A DNA stretch of 64,000 nt from contig NDFF03000327.1 of assembly GCA_002150815.3 (NCBI GenBank), positions 124,001 to 188,000 of the forward strand. The letters run 5' to 3'. The position numbers and the translations under genes are program-made. Below the pieces are notes generated by a model. That model was not told the origin of the DNA. It saw only the letters and a list, made by a program, of their open reading frames with translations, and made no database searches. Numbering within the stretch: the stretch's first letter is position 1; every line of letters starts with the position of its first letter. Origin of the DNA: Grammothele lineata (lineage: Eukaryota; Basidiomycota; Agaricomycetes; Polyporales; Polyporaceae). Below are positions 23,001 to 33,634 of this stretch, one piece after another.

Positions 23001-23100
23001 GTCCACAAAAGGGACGACAATGGCGCCTGTGAATGCGTTCCGATGGCCCGAAACCCCTCGCGAGATGATCATCGTTTGGAGCGACGACGAGAACGACTAG
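20064..23100 (+). CDS. Large RRM-like protein with SUMO-interaction-like motifs at both ends
   Basis: Four exons (20064-20158, 20213-20361, 20410-22783, 22869-23100) join in phase to 949 residues. I do not recognise a named orthologue. Close to the N-terminus is EPIVVSDDED, and near the C-terminus is EMIIVWSDDEND; both look like hydrophobic-acidic SUMO-interaction motifs. Around residues 365-425 an RRM-like segment occurs (ALVVGHLPKKFRQLNFVTAW, APKRVILDVKAGKCLVEW). It is followed by a proline run, an acidic EEGEIEEGEVVEG stretch and a Lys-rich block (KAKKKKNKSKKK), probably a nuclear localisation signal. Most of the rest is Ser/Pro/Ala-rich and disordered. A predicted coiled or helical part (RRAAKQKRWLELVAASKSLI-like region) precedes the last exon. 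A nuclear RNA- or chromatin-linked role is inferred. Confidence 0.8.
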
Positions 23101-24939
23101 GTCGTCTGAGAGGTACGTTAGGCGCTGTGGCGCGTCGCCGTACGCGCGCGCAGGTACGATACGGTACGGTATATGCGCGCTATAGGATACACAAGCGGCA
23201 AGCCACATACGATACAAGCGCAAGAGGCGATCCGCCCACTCCGACCGCACTGCTAGGAAGTACAACATTATTTCGCTGTACGCCTGTTGATGTAGTCTTT
23301 CCGCGCACGGGACCGCTTCGGCGCGCCTGCTGCGACGGCTCGAGGTAAGTGCTTCGTCCTGCATTTGGTGGCTCGTCCTCACTTCTCCTTACCCCCTCCG
23401 CGTCTCATCTCCGCCGTGCATGCGGCTCCACCGGCCACCCCCTTCCTGCTGCCGCAACTGCAGTGTACGACTTGATCGCGTTCGTCTTTTTTTCTTTCTT
23501 ATCATGGCGTCTTTTCCACTCGTATCGTGCTACTTCGTTCCCCTCCCATCTCTAAACCGCACAAACCGGAATGCAGGGCACCAGAACCGAGCACGGCGCA
23601 GCAAAGCCACACTCTCGTCGCGTCCGCAACCCAGCGCACGTCCGCCCAGCGTCCCGTAGCGACGTAAGCACGCATATATGCATGCCTGCTTACTACCGCG
23701 ACGCTGGGAAGACCACGTTGGGGACGACGCGCACAGTGTACGGCGGCGGTAGCCGCCTTGCTCGCGCCCCTCGGTTTTGCAGTCCTGCCGGGTCCCCTGC
23801 CCCAATCTGGGGAGAGTGGGCATCCGCTACCACATCTACCCTCTCTGTTTATATCTCCTCTATCCCGTATCGTCTTCTTCGTTGTACGTGTATGTCTCTT
23901 ATAGCCCCAGTGCGCAATATCATCCGTCCTCGATCATCGCTCTATCCGCGCGGCGCGCCCGCTGTGGCTTGAATTGACGTCTGTGGGCGTGGTGGCCGGT
24001 CGGGCTGCATGGCATCGCAGCACTAAGCTTCATGGCTCCCAGCTCTAATCACCAGGGTTTGGCTGTCATTATCAAGCACGTATACAGAGGCGGCGCTCCG
24101 ACGTGTGCGCCTGTGTAAGTCACAACGCTCTGTTCGAGTGTCCCATCGTGAGACTTACAGCCGGAGTCGAGCTAGCTAGGGTACCGATGTTGGCATCCCC
24201 ACGATCCCGAACGTGACATGAGAACGCATGTACGCACTGTGCTGTACAATCAGTCGTGCAACGCCGGTGGGGATGGGGAACGCTTCATTGCTTCACTGCT
24301 TCACGCTAAGTATACACCTCTCTACTGCGGCGAAGCCCTTCCCCCCTCTCAGACGCGCCGGAGATATGCTCGCGGTGCGCGGCTGCGATGGCGTGAGCGT
24401 GTGCGTGGGTGTGGGTGTGTTCATCCTTGTTGGGGGCACTGTTGCAGCTGGACGGAGGCCGAGGACTTTGGATGGAATCTTGTGATGGTCAGTTAGGGGT
24501 GCGTCGGGAGCACGTAGCTACGAGTGGAAGGGAGGACCCGAGGCGTTCCGGAGGAAAGTTCACGGCCTTCGCGTCGACGTCAACGTCCGAGCGAACGCGG
24601 GGGTAATGTATGTGGACTTGAAGAGCGCGCGCATGTGTGTAGTGTCTATTAGTATTCCGACCATCCGATCCATTCCGTCCGGGAGATAAGTACAACTATG
24701 TAGTGATACAAGTTTACAACGTTCGTGGGCGTGAGCGTGGGCTAGACGTGGGGATGGCGTAGAGGCGTACGGACGTGCAGGGATCCGGGAGGTAAAACAC
24801 AGAACACAGGGCGCAAAAAACAGAGAACAGAAAACAGAACGCAGAACACAAGACGCGCCAGCGGCAGGGACGACGCGAAGAACAAGAACACCAGCACTAG
24901 CACCTGCGCGACCGACCACGAAGCGAATGCAACCAACGG
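23101..24939. other. Intergenic, no gene seen
   Basis: Only short, compositionally biased frames. A purine-rich tract made of repeated CAGAACA-like units lies at about 24798-24853. Confidence 0.45.
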
Positions 24940-26054
24940 CTATGACGCTCCTTCACGCACCCCTTCCTCGCGCCGATACGCAACGACAACCGTACCTATA
25001 CAACAATCCGGCACCGGGTTCTCCTCCTCCCCGTGTCCCCCATGCACATGCTTACCGGGCAAAGGCGGCGGTGAGGGCATCGACACAGCGACCGCGAGCT
25101 GCACCTCTCTAACCCCTTGCTGCTCCGCGGGGGGCGAGGCAGAGGAGGAGGGGGCGGGGCCGGGGCGGATGCGCGGGAGGGCTTTGCGCAGGGAGAAGCG
25201 GTTGCTGGGGCGGGTTGGGCGGGTGGAGGGGTGGTGTGGTGAGGAGGAAGAGTGGGAGGAGGAAGGGGAGGAGCGGGGTGGGAGGTAGAGGCCTGCGAAT
25301 GGCTGGTGGTGGGGTGGGGGCGTGAGTCGGAGAAGGGGCGAGGGGCAGGAGCGGTCGACGGACAACCGAGGGGGTCCGCGGGGGGCGAGAGCGAGGCGCG
25401 ACAGGTACCGACGGTCGAGGAGGACGTCCGGCGGGCGCGCGACGGACGAGATGGAGCGTCGGCGTCGGTGGATGCGAATCACATGTGTGCGCGCGCGGAC
25501 GCCGATGCGGATGCGGAGGGGGAGGACGGGGAAGGCGCGCCGTCAGCGATCGCCGTTCAAGCATTCAACATTCACTCGTGGAGCCCCGCGCGCGGGGTAA
25601 GGGATGCGGGGAAGGACATCGAAGAACGAGTACTCACGGAAAGCTGCCGCCACTGTGCCTGCTGCTGGTGCTCCTGCCCCTCCTCGTCCTCCCCTCCCTC
25701 GCCGACTCCACCCGACCCCACCACGGCCATCCTCTTTCCCTTGCCCTTCCCGTCCGCGCCCGCCTCGACGTCTTCCACATCTGTCAACGGCGGCGGCAAC
25801 AAATGCACGTCCAGCAACTTCGGCTTCTCCCCAACCCCGCTCCCACCCATCCCGCCCAACCCGCCCCGCGCCGACGGGGCCCGCGCAGCAGCAGCCGCGA
25901 GCCCAGGGCGCATCCGGCGCATGAGCAGCACCCCCGTGAACGCGCCCAGGAGGAGCCCCGCGGCGATGCAGACGAGGATGAGCGGGGGCCCGCCGGGGGA
26001 CTGGAAGATGGAGGTGAAGCCGCCGCCGGGCTGGCCCGCGTCGGGGTTTGACAT
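24940..26054 (-). CDS. Single-pass membrane protein, conserved in basidiomycetes, function unknown
   Basis: Two exons (26054-25638 and 25302-24940) join in phase to 259 residues. The N-terminus reads SPGGPPLILVCIAAGLLLGAFTGVLL, one membrane helix, followed by MRRMRP as a positive-inside anchor, then KPKLLDVHLLPPP and a Gly/acidic stretch ending WRQLS at the donor. Exon 2 adds PFAGLYLPP, a Ser/Pro-rich tract, FSLRKALP, and the conserved-looking end VREVQLAVAVSMPSP ... DCCIGTVVV. I recall this layout (GGPPLIL helix, KPKLxDVH, VAVxxAMPSP, CIG) from uncharacterised agaricomycete proteins; no function is known. The 335-nt intron is long, and its acceptor was chosen by phase and the absence of other AG sites, so the exon 2 start is less certain than the rest. 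Confidence 0.65.
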
Positions 26055-29000
26055 GGTCTCGTGTTTTTCGGATTTCGATTGTCGGGTAGAGAGAGGGGCT
26101 TCCTGGGACTTGGCTTGGCTTGGCGGTCGAGGAGTGGGAATAGGCTTAGGACCTAGGGCTTGAGCTTGACTCAGAAGGGTGCGCGGGGCTCCGCAAGTCG
26201 AGAGGTGGAGGTAGAGGCGTTCCGCGGAGCGTGCTCTTTTCGCGTGAGAAGCGTGCAGAGATAATCAAGCGGTCGGTATAGCCCCTGCTGGATGGAGATG
26301 GAGATGCGGGGGATTGCGGAAAGGGGCGGAGGGCCGATGGAGGAGCGGCGGAGGGGCGGGCACACAGTCTTGACCGTCGAAAAGGCAGCGGGGAGGGGCC
26401 CTCAGAGGGGGGCGAGAAGCATTATAGGGCGGTCGGAGGGGCAGGGGCGGGGCGCTGGGAGCGGAGAGGCCTGAGAGGACCGGGCAGGGTGTGGGAGCAC
26501 GCGCAGCCTGCGAGTAGACGTGCGCTGAGGGGGAGCAGGTCTGACGGCCGGAGCGTGAGGGAGACAATTGGCAGGGCTGAGCTCAGCTCGGGCTGGACGC
26601 GGGTTGGGCGGTGAGAGCGGGCTGCTGGACTCGGGCTGTGGGCGGCTGGTGCGAGGTCAGCACGCCTGCGGAGGAGCGTGACGTCGCCGGGCTCGGAGCT
26701 GAGGCCAATCCAAGTCGTCCCGTCATGAGAGGGCCAGAGATCCGTGAGAACAGAGAAGGATCCCGCCCGAGGGGAGCGTCTTCCTCCCCGAGCACCCCAG
26801 CGGCTGTGCCGCCCTCCCCGCAACCGATTCCCCTCCTCCTCGGCTCCTCGCTACTATCATCCCGTCCATTACCATCTCTCGGGCCAGGCCATCCAGGACG
26901 CGAGCTGCCAGCGGGGCCTCTCTGCCACCGCCAACAATCCAATGACGCTCTTCAGCCCGTCCAACAAGACGCAGCTAGCGAGGCCGTGCACACCTCCGAC
27001 ACCGAGATCACCCCGTCGTAGACAATGATCACAAACCACGATCATCCACGGCGCTCGTCATCACGTCTAAAACACCCCCGCAGCCGCCCCCGTCAGTCAG
27101 CGTGCCTCAGCCCTGCCACTGCCAACGTTCGTACAGCGTCGTCGCACAGGCTCGCGGATGGATCACGAATCGCGCACGGATCGTGATTCGTCGTGGCACT
27201 ACCGACGCTCATAGGTTCCTCACCACTGACCAGTGATCTTCGCTCCCGCCGCACGCTGCGGTCCAATAACTACATAGCTGTTGCTAACAAGGCAACAGAC
27301 AACGAACGTCAACGCCAGACGGGCCCTGGAAGCGATACTAGGGCAACAAGGCGTCCTCGGGCCGGAAAGACGGCTGGCTGCGCGAGACCGGAAAGCGGAG
27401 GCCCATTTACCGTATTACTTACGGGCTCCGTCGGGGTGGCGATCCTCCGTTCCGTCAGGCCTCGTCAGGTCTGTCACTCTGTTAGTCTGTCTGTCTCCGC
27501 TATATGTGTGCACACCCGGGCGTCCGTGCGAGGCTTGTGAAAGTTAGCAGTGCCCAGAACGCCCCCTCTGGAGTCTGTATGCGTCGACAATGTACTGCGC
27601 AGCAACTCCGAGCGAGTTGGAGCCCACAGTCCCAACTTCTTGCAGCTTCCATGCGGGGAATGTCGGGACGACCGTGGCTGAGCCTGCGGGGAGCTAGAAG
27701 GCCTTAGGCCCGCTACTAATTAGTAGCTCTTGGACGACAAGGCCCCGTGCGGAGCTTGTGCTCTTGTGACGCGTATTGCGGTCTCAGTTCTGCTTCGACA
27801 TAGCTTCGACGTGGGGTTTGTCGTGTCAGTCCGGTCGGTGGCCGTCGAACGATCAAGGAGGCTGCTACGCATATCGAACGAGAGTTGTTTCGGAGCGGAC
27901 GCATGACTTTGACTTTGACAAGTTTGTGGCGTAGAACGGAGCCGGTGAAGAGCGATGTGCTGAGCACTGAAGCGGAGGGAACTGGAAGTGTGGTTGAGAG
28001 CATGAGCAGCGCTGTAGGCGTATACGTAGTTGAGTTACTTTGTTTACGAGCTGCTGGCTCTGTATGCATGACGGTCGTGGTCCGCCTGCTGTATCTCGAT
28101 TGCGGACATCGTTTCCCACGGCTGATCCGGTCGAGGCACACGCCATAATCAGCCACAAAGTCTACTACAAATTGCTTCTCTGCAGCTCTCTTTCTCCGGG
28201 CAGCTCATATCGCGTTTTTTCCCCGTCCGTCCCCCTGAGGCCGAATATTTTCAGCGTCATCACCGTCATGCGCGCACGCAGAGCTCAGGCTGAAACATAT
28301 CCGCATCACGCGATTCGCCAATGTGGCCCGGTGGAGTCATATTCGCGACCCCGTTCTATAAAGTTAGAAACCAGGCCCCTAGCTATCGTGGCTACAACCT
28401 TGCCACGAATCACGCGCACGATCGACTCTCGCAGGACTCGCAACGTGAACTATCGTGGCACTAGTAAGTACTGTGACTCTGGAGATTTGCGCCCCCCGAT
28501 CCGCACGTCTTTAGGCTCTCACGTGCTTCCGCGTTCCCCCGACTCCGGCCGCCCCTCGCCTCCCGGCTTTACGCGCAACTTACCCCAAGCTCGGCCCAGG
28601 AAGACGTACGACATACATACGACGTCCAAGCCCGTGACGGTACCGGCGCACACGACCGAGAGGAGCCAGCAGTAGGGATTTGGGGACTCGGGCGCGCGGC
28701 GATGAATATCAATTCGGTGCGAACGCGAGCGGCGCAAGGTGAGAGCCAGAGCTTCTTTCGTACAGAGTTTGATGCGTCTGAGTCTCGAGATTCCGACTCC
28801 GAGGAGGCAGCGGCAGATTGTGGGTTCCGGGCGGGGGGCTGGTGCCGGCCGCGACGGGGCCCACGGCGGTCTCCAGCGGCGCGCGACCCCCAGGGTCCTA
28901 GCTCCAGCCTCCAGGTGCCGTCGCTCCGCGCGCGAGGGGAAGGGGCGAGGGCGAAACGTGATTTGTTACCCGGCGAGCTGGCTCCTGGGCTGGGGTGTCT

Positions 29001-29721
29001 CCTGGGGTGGGACAGATGGGATTGGGGAGCGGACTGGGGCGAGACGGAAGGGGGGAAAGAAGCTCTAGCTCTGGCCAGTGCCTGTCACGACGTGATTATT
29101 TTTCGAGCAGGCCCGTCGCGTCGACGGTCGCGGTCGCGCTCGTTGCCGTTCGGCGGGGACGCGGCCGCTGCTGGGCCCCGCCGCCCCGGGGAGAGCGGTG
29201 TACGCGCGCGAGCTGATTCGCCCGCGCCCTGGGACATCACAGACCGTGGCCCTGTGGATGTGCGCGAGATGCGAGATGCAAGATGCGGATGCGGATGCAG
29301 ATGCATCTCCGCCTGCGCCTGCGCTGCTGCTGTTGCTGGCAGCTTGAACCCTGCGCGTGTGGCGCCTGCTATAAATCCGCCTCCGTTATTCCCCGCGCCC
29401 GCTCAGCTCCCCCAACCGAAACCGAACCCAAACGCGCCCCGTGAACGCTGTGTGCCCCGTCTAGATCTCGCGCCCCGTCCGAGTCCTCGTACCACCCTCC
29501 CCACGTCTTCTTCTCTTCCCTCCGCCCCGACTCCTGTCTTAGACCATTTCTGCTTTCTGCTTTGCTGCCCTGCCCTCGACGTCTATTCGTACGCACATAT
29601 AATACCCCCCGCCGCGCGAGGAGCCATACCCCCCACCCTCCCCGCCGTCTCTGCCTCCGTCTCTGCCGCTAGTGCCCCGTTCTGACCTGCTCCCGCTCTA
29701 CACCTACACCGACACGACAAA
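26055..29721. other. Long intergenic region, no supportable gene
   Basis: 3.7 kb upstream of the malic enzyme gene. Frames on both strands (for example 26611-27021 plus, 26583-26942 minus) overlap each other and are Pro/Ser/Arg-rich without domains. The final 350 bases hold TATAAA at 29370-29375 and a pyrimidine-rich leader. Confidence 0.45.
29370..29375 (+). promoter_or_regulatory. TATA box of the malic enzyme gene
   Basis: TATAAA lies 352 bases before the ATG, implying a long pyrimidine-rich 5' leader. Confidence 0.45.
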
Positions 29722-32139
29722 ATGACTGTAGTGCTCACCCCCGTCTGGTCCAACGGCGTCCAGAAGCTCAAAGTCACCTCTCGTCGTGAGTCCTCTCCCT
29801 TCGTCCCCTCACTCCTCGTCCTCGTCCTCCCCCGCGCGCCGCGTTTGGCACGTCGCTGACGCTGCTTCTTCTCTTCGCCTCGCTTCCACTCCCACCTTCG
29901 CTTCTCCCGCCCTGACGCACCCACTACCCCCTACTCCCCACGCACCACGCCCAACGCACAACCCCCTCCAGCCCCGGCCCGGCCCGCACAAGGCCTGCTC
30001 CCGCCGGCGTTCGACGAGGGCGTGCACGCGGCGCGCTGCCTGCAGCAGCTCCGCTCCAAGGAGAAGCCGATCGAGAAGTACATCTACCTCACGCAGCTCA
30101 AGGACGCGAACCACGAGATGTTCTTCAGACTGTGCCTGGCGAACATGGCGGTGAGTAGCGGCGTGCTCGTTTTCGTTTTTAGCGTTTGGCGGATCGGAGA
30201 GGCGGGGAGCGGGGAGCGGGAGCCAAGCCTTGGCGTGGGGTAGGGCACGACACCGCACCGGTGACCTACGCTTCGCTCGCTCGCGTGGCTCGGTCCCGGT
30301 CCCGCGAGGCTTCGATTCCTCGAGGGACGCTTGGCTGCCCTGCCCCGCGCAGCCAAGCTTCGCGGTCCCGAGGCTGGTGCTGCGGGTTCTGCTGCCGAGC
30401 CTCCCTTTCGTCCCGCTCTTGGCTCTTGGCTTTTGGTATTTGACGCTGACCTTCGATGACGACAGGAAATCACCCCGCTCATATACACGCCCACCGTCGG
30501 CGATGCCTGCCTCCAGTTCTCGCACAACTACCGCCGCCCTGAGGGTCTTGTACGTCGCTGCCCTTCCTTTGTTTGATGGTTGGCGTTGGGCTGACGCGGA
30601 GTTGTGCGCGCGTTTTTGTAGTTCATCTCTATCAAGGATAAGGGCAACATTGGCAAGATCCTTCGCAACTGGCCGCGTCTTGGTGAGGCGCGTATCTCTG
30701 TCGTTACCGATGGTGAGTTGTCCTCCTCTCCTCGTGTTGGGTGTATGCTCGCGTGACCTCGGTGTTGACGCTACGTCCTTGTCAGGCTCCCGCATTCTCG
30801 GTCTCGGTGACCTCGGCGTGAACGGCATGCCCATCTCCATCGGCAAGCTCTCCCTCTACGTCGCCGGCGCCGGCATCCGCCCCGAGTCCGTCGTGCCCAT
30901 CTGCCTCGACACCGGCACCGACACCCAGAAGTTCCTCGACGACCCGCTCTACCTCGGCTTGCGCCAGAAGCGCCGCCCGATCGCGGAGCTCGACGAGTTC
31001 ATGGACGAGTTCATGCGCGAGATGGCCGCCGCGTTCCCGAAGCTGCTCATCCAGTTCGAGGACTTCGCGACCGACAAGGCCTTCGCGTACCTCGAGCGCT
31101 ACCGCCACCGCTACCCGCTCTTCAACGACGACATCCAGGGCACGGGCGCCGTCGTGCTGTCTGGGTTCTTGAATGCTGCGAAGCTTTCTTCGGCGGCGTC
31201 GGGCCGCCCGCTTTCGGACCATAGGATTTTGTTCTTGGGCGCGGGGTCGGCGGGCGTGGGCGTTGCGATGCAGCTTTTGAGCTTCTTTAAGCTTCAGGGG
31301 TTGTCGGACGAGGAGGCGCGCTCGCGCATTTACCTCGTCGACTCCCAGGGTCTCATCTTCGACGCGCGTGGGCCCATGGCCGAGCACAAGAAGTGTACGT
31401 CTCGCCGCTCCCCTATCCGAGCGTTCGCACATACTGACCAACATTGCGCGCCCTCAGTCTTCTCGCGCAAGGACTACACCGGGCCCGCGATCACGGACCT
31501 CGCGCAGATCGTCGAGCTCGTGAAGCCGACGGCGCTGCTCGGGCTCTCGACGACCAAGGGCGCGTTCTCCCGCCCGGTCGTCGAGACGATGGCCGCGCTC
31601 AACCCGCGCCCGATCATCTTCCCGCTCTCGAACCCGGTCCGGCTGTCCGAGTGCGAGTTCCACGAGGCGGTCGAGTGGACGCAGGGCCGCGTGCTCTTCG
31701 CGAGTGGCTCGCCCTTCCCTGAAGAGGCATACAACGGGAAGATGCTGTACCCCGGCCAGGGTGAGTTCTCCCCTCCTCTAGTTCACGTTCGTGGTAGATC
31801 CGACGTTGACGCTAACACCCCCCGCGCGCACCTACAGGCAACAACATGTACATCTTCCCCGGGCTCGGTCTCGGCGCGATCCTCGCGCGCGCGGCGTCCG
31901 TGACGGACAGCATGGTCGAGGCGTCCTCGCTCGGGCTCGCGGACGCGCTCACGCCCGAGGAGCGCGCGGACGACCTGCTCTACCCGCGCGTGGACCGCAT
32001 CCGCGCGATCTCGGTCCACATCGCGCGCGCGGTCATCCGCGCGGCGCAGAAGGCGGGCGTGGACCGCGCGCCGGACTTGAGGGCGATGTCGGACGCGGAG
32101 CTGACGAAGTTCGTGGAGGAGCGGATGTGGAACCCGTGA
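29722..32139 (+). CDS. NAD(P)-dependent malic enzyme
   Basis: Oxidatively decarboxylates malate to pyruvate with reduction of NAD(P). Seven exons join in phase to 543 residues: 29722-29785, 29972-30150, 30466-30549, 30622-30712, 30786-31394, 31458-31760 and 31838-32139. The malic domain shows EKYIYLTQLKDANHEMFF, PLIYTPTVGDAC (catalytic Tyr region), RISVVTDGSRILGLGDLGVNGM and IQFEDF with metal-binding acidic residues. The NAD-binding domain shows YPLFNDDIQGTGAVVLSG, FLGAGSAGVGVAMQ, STTKGAFS, FPLSNP and FASGSPF, ending with the YIFPGLGLGAIL region. Cofactor choice cannot be fixed by eye. The N-terminus is odd: the usual segment resembling N-K-G-T-A-F-T-x-x-E-R before GLLPP is absent. No strong mitochondrial presequence is seen, so a cytosolic form is possible. 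Confidence 0.93.
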
Positions 32140-32639
32140 GCGGCGAGCGGTGGGCGGATTGTGTGCGCTCTCACGACGCGGGGTATGGGGTTATTGGGCT
32201 TTGGTGAGATATGGGCTGTGGGGGAGTAGGGCTTTGGGATTGTGCCGATTGGGGAGACTGTTTGGAGACGCACACGGGGTCGCGGGAGGTGGTTTATGCT
32301 CTCCTCTTTGCTTTTCTTTCGCTTTCGTCACGTAAAGTAACTACCGCTTCGGGGACTGTGGGCGCCGATTTGCGCGCCCGCGTAGACAGAGAGAAGTAAA
32401 ACTCGTCGATAAAAGTATACCGTGTTAATGTTATGCGTTGTATAGAGGCCCTTCAACGTTTTCGTGCAGTGCTTTTCCGGAGCCATGCACTTACTACTTA
32501 CTGTGAGTTGGGCGTCTGCCAGCACTGTTCGGGGGTCCTACCCCTAACTTATCTTCGTCCTCAACGTCAACTACGATGTCCTGGGGATCTCCCTTCTCCA
32601 ATGAAACATCAAAATCTGAACTCGCCACTGAAATTTAGA
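32140..32639. other. Intergenic after malic enzyme
   Basis: 3' region; no coding signal recognised. Confidence 0.4.
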
Positions 32640-33419
32640 AGCAGGCCATCACGTTCTTCCACGAGCGCTGTGCATTGTGTGTACAGTATTGCCCCCAAGT
32701 ACTTCGGCCAGGTGGCCCACATACTCAACATAACTAGTGCCCTGGGCGAGGAGCAGGTAAATGGAGTGCTGCCTCTCCTTGCCTTGTCGTTGTGACGAAC
32801 CTTTTTCAGGTACAGGTTGGGAGAGCACTCGGAACATTACCCCTCACTGACTACAACCGGAGAGGCATCGACAACGCTATATACCATGAGTGGGCGTCCT
32901 AAGCACTCCTATCCTTTTCCGTTGCTCAGACTTTCGCGCAGTGTGCTTGAACTGTCACAAGATTCTTAGTAAAGGGTCAGGATACTCCGCGTCCTACCCC
33001 CTCGCGGCTTTCGTGCCTTGCAAGCAGCTTATCGAAGTTGTTCATCGCTACCGGTCCAGTAACCCCACTAGCCCGCAGACATTCGATGAGGTGCGGTAGC
33101 CGTCATGTCCGGGATGTTCGTCCTGACAGTTTATGTCGCAGATCCTGGAATCTATTGCCTCAGACGCCGATAGTTTCCCCGACCTCCATCCGATCGTCAA
33201 AGCATTCCACGGTTGTTTCGAGCTCTACACCACCCAACGCCCGCCGGATCTTCAAAGCTGGGTGTTTCTCCCCACATTTATCATGACAGCTGTTTCCTTT
33301 CTGCTCGGAAGCGTGTCCGTAAGTGCCCTCTTTCTACGGCGGTTTCGACGTTCTCATGCGTTCCGGCGCCCTGTCAGCCTCCGAGAAGCGCATGATTGGG
33401 CCGTCTAACATGTTCGACG
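32640..33419 (+). pseudogene. Frameshifted remnants of an unknown gene
   Basis: Several blocks read like real protein but do not sit in one frame. One is KQAITFFHERC at about 32640; next is APKYFGQVAHILNITSALGEEQ, which splices cleanly at 32757 to VQVGRALGTLPLTDYNRRG (32811 on). Then come LNCHKILSKGSGYSASYPL (about 32950-33090) and, after an intron ending at 33142, ILESIASDADSFPDLHPIV ... FIMTAVSFLLGSVS. A shift of one base at about 33331 would continue it as FYGGFDVLMRSGALSASEKR to a stop at 33430. No family is recognised; the end looks membrane-associated. A decayed gene is the simplest reading. An intact gene with unusual introns, or sequence errors, would look the same here. Confidence 0.35.
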
Positions 33420-33425
33420 AACGCA

Positions 33426-33431
33426 TATAAG
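33426..33431 (+). promoter_or_regulatory. TATA box in front of the orphan GST exon
   Basis: TATAAG 71 bases before the ATG at 33497, with a CT/CA-rich leader and a favourable context at the ATG. Confidence 0.45.
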
Positions 33432-33496
33432 AGCCCGCGGACAGGTCTAATACTTCAACAGCGTCCTTCACTACAATCCATCCCGTCCCCATCAGT

Positions 33497-33552
33497 ATGT
33501 CTCACGGCAAGCAGTTCACTCTCTACACTCACACCGGCGGTCCCAACGGTTG
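33497..33552 (+). pseudogene. Orphan first exon of a Ure2p-type glutathione transferase
   Basis: The exon encodes MSHGKQFTLYTHTGGPNG and ends in a GTACGT donor at 33553, in the middle of the next Trp codon. This is the standard start of basidiomycete Ure2p-class transferases, in which the next exon continues with a KVxIxLEELG helix. No such continuation, and no other thioredoxin-fold or helical transferase sequence, is found downstream. Splicing to the acceptor at 33605 gives a frame with a stop after about 50 unrelated residues. The promoter and first exon therefore look intact while the body of the gene is lost, as in a breakpoint or partial duplication. A complete copy elsewhere in the genome is expected. 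Confidence 0.6.
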
Positions 33553-33634
33553 GTACGTCGATGCCCGTTGACCGTCCCTTCCCCAGCCCCAGTCGATTCT
33601 CGGACAGGAATATCTGGTGTTTGATGCGACGGTC

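Noticed and set aside
24798..24853. Purine-rich CAGAACA-like repeats
   Set aside because: Too short and irregular to call a functional array; treated as simple-sequence DNA.
26611..27021. 136-codon frame upstream of malic enzyme
   Set aside because: Pro/Ser-rich, no domain, and overlapped by an equally long antisense frame.
30230..31903. 557-codon open frame on the plus strand
   Set aside because: It is the malic enzyme frame reading through several introns that happen to lack in-frame stops. Family alignment and GT-AG sites show the introns.
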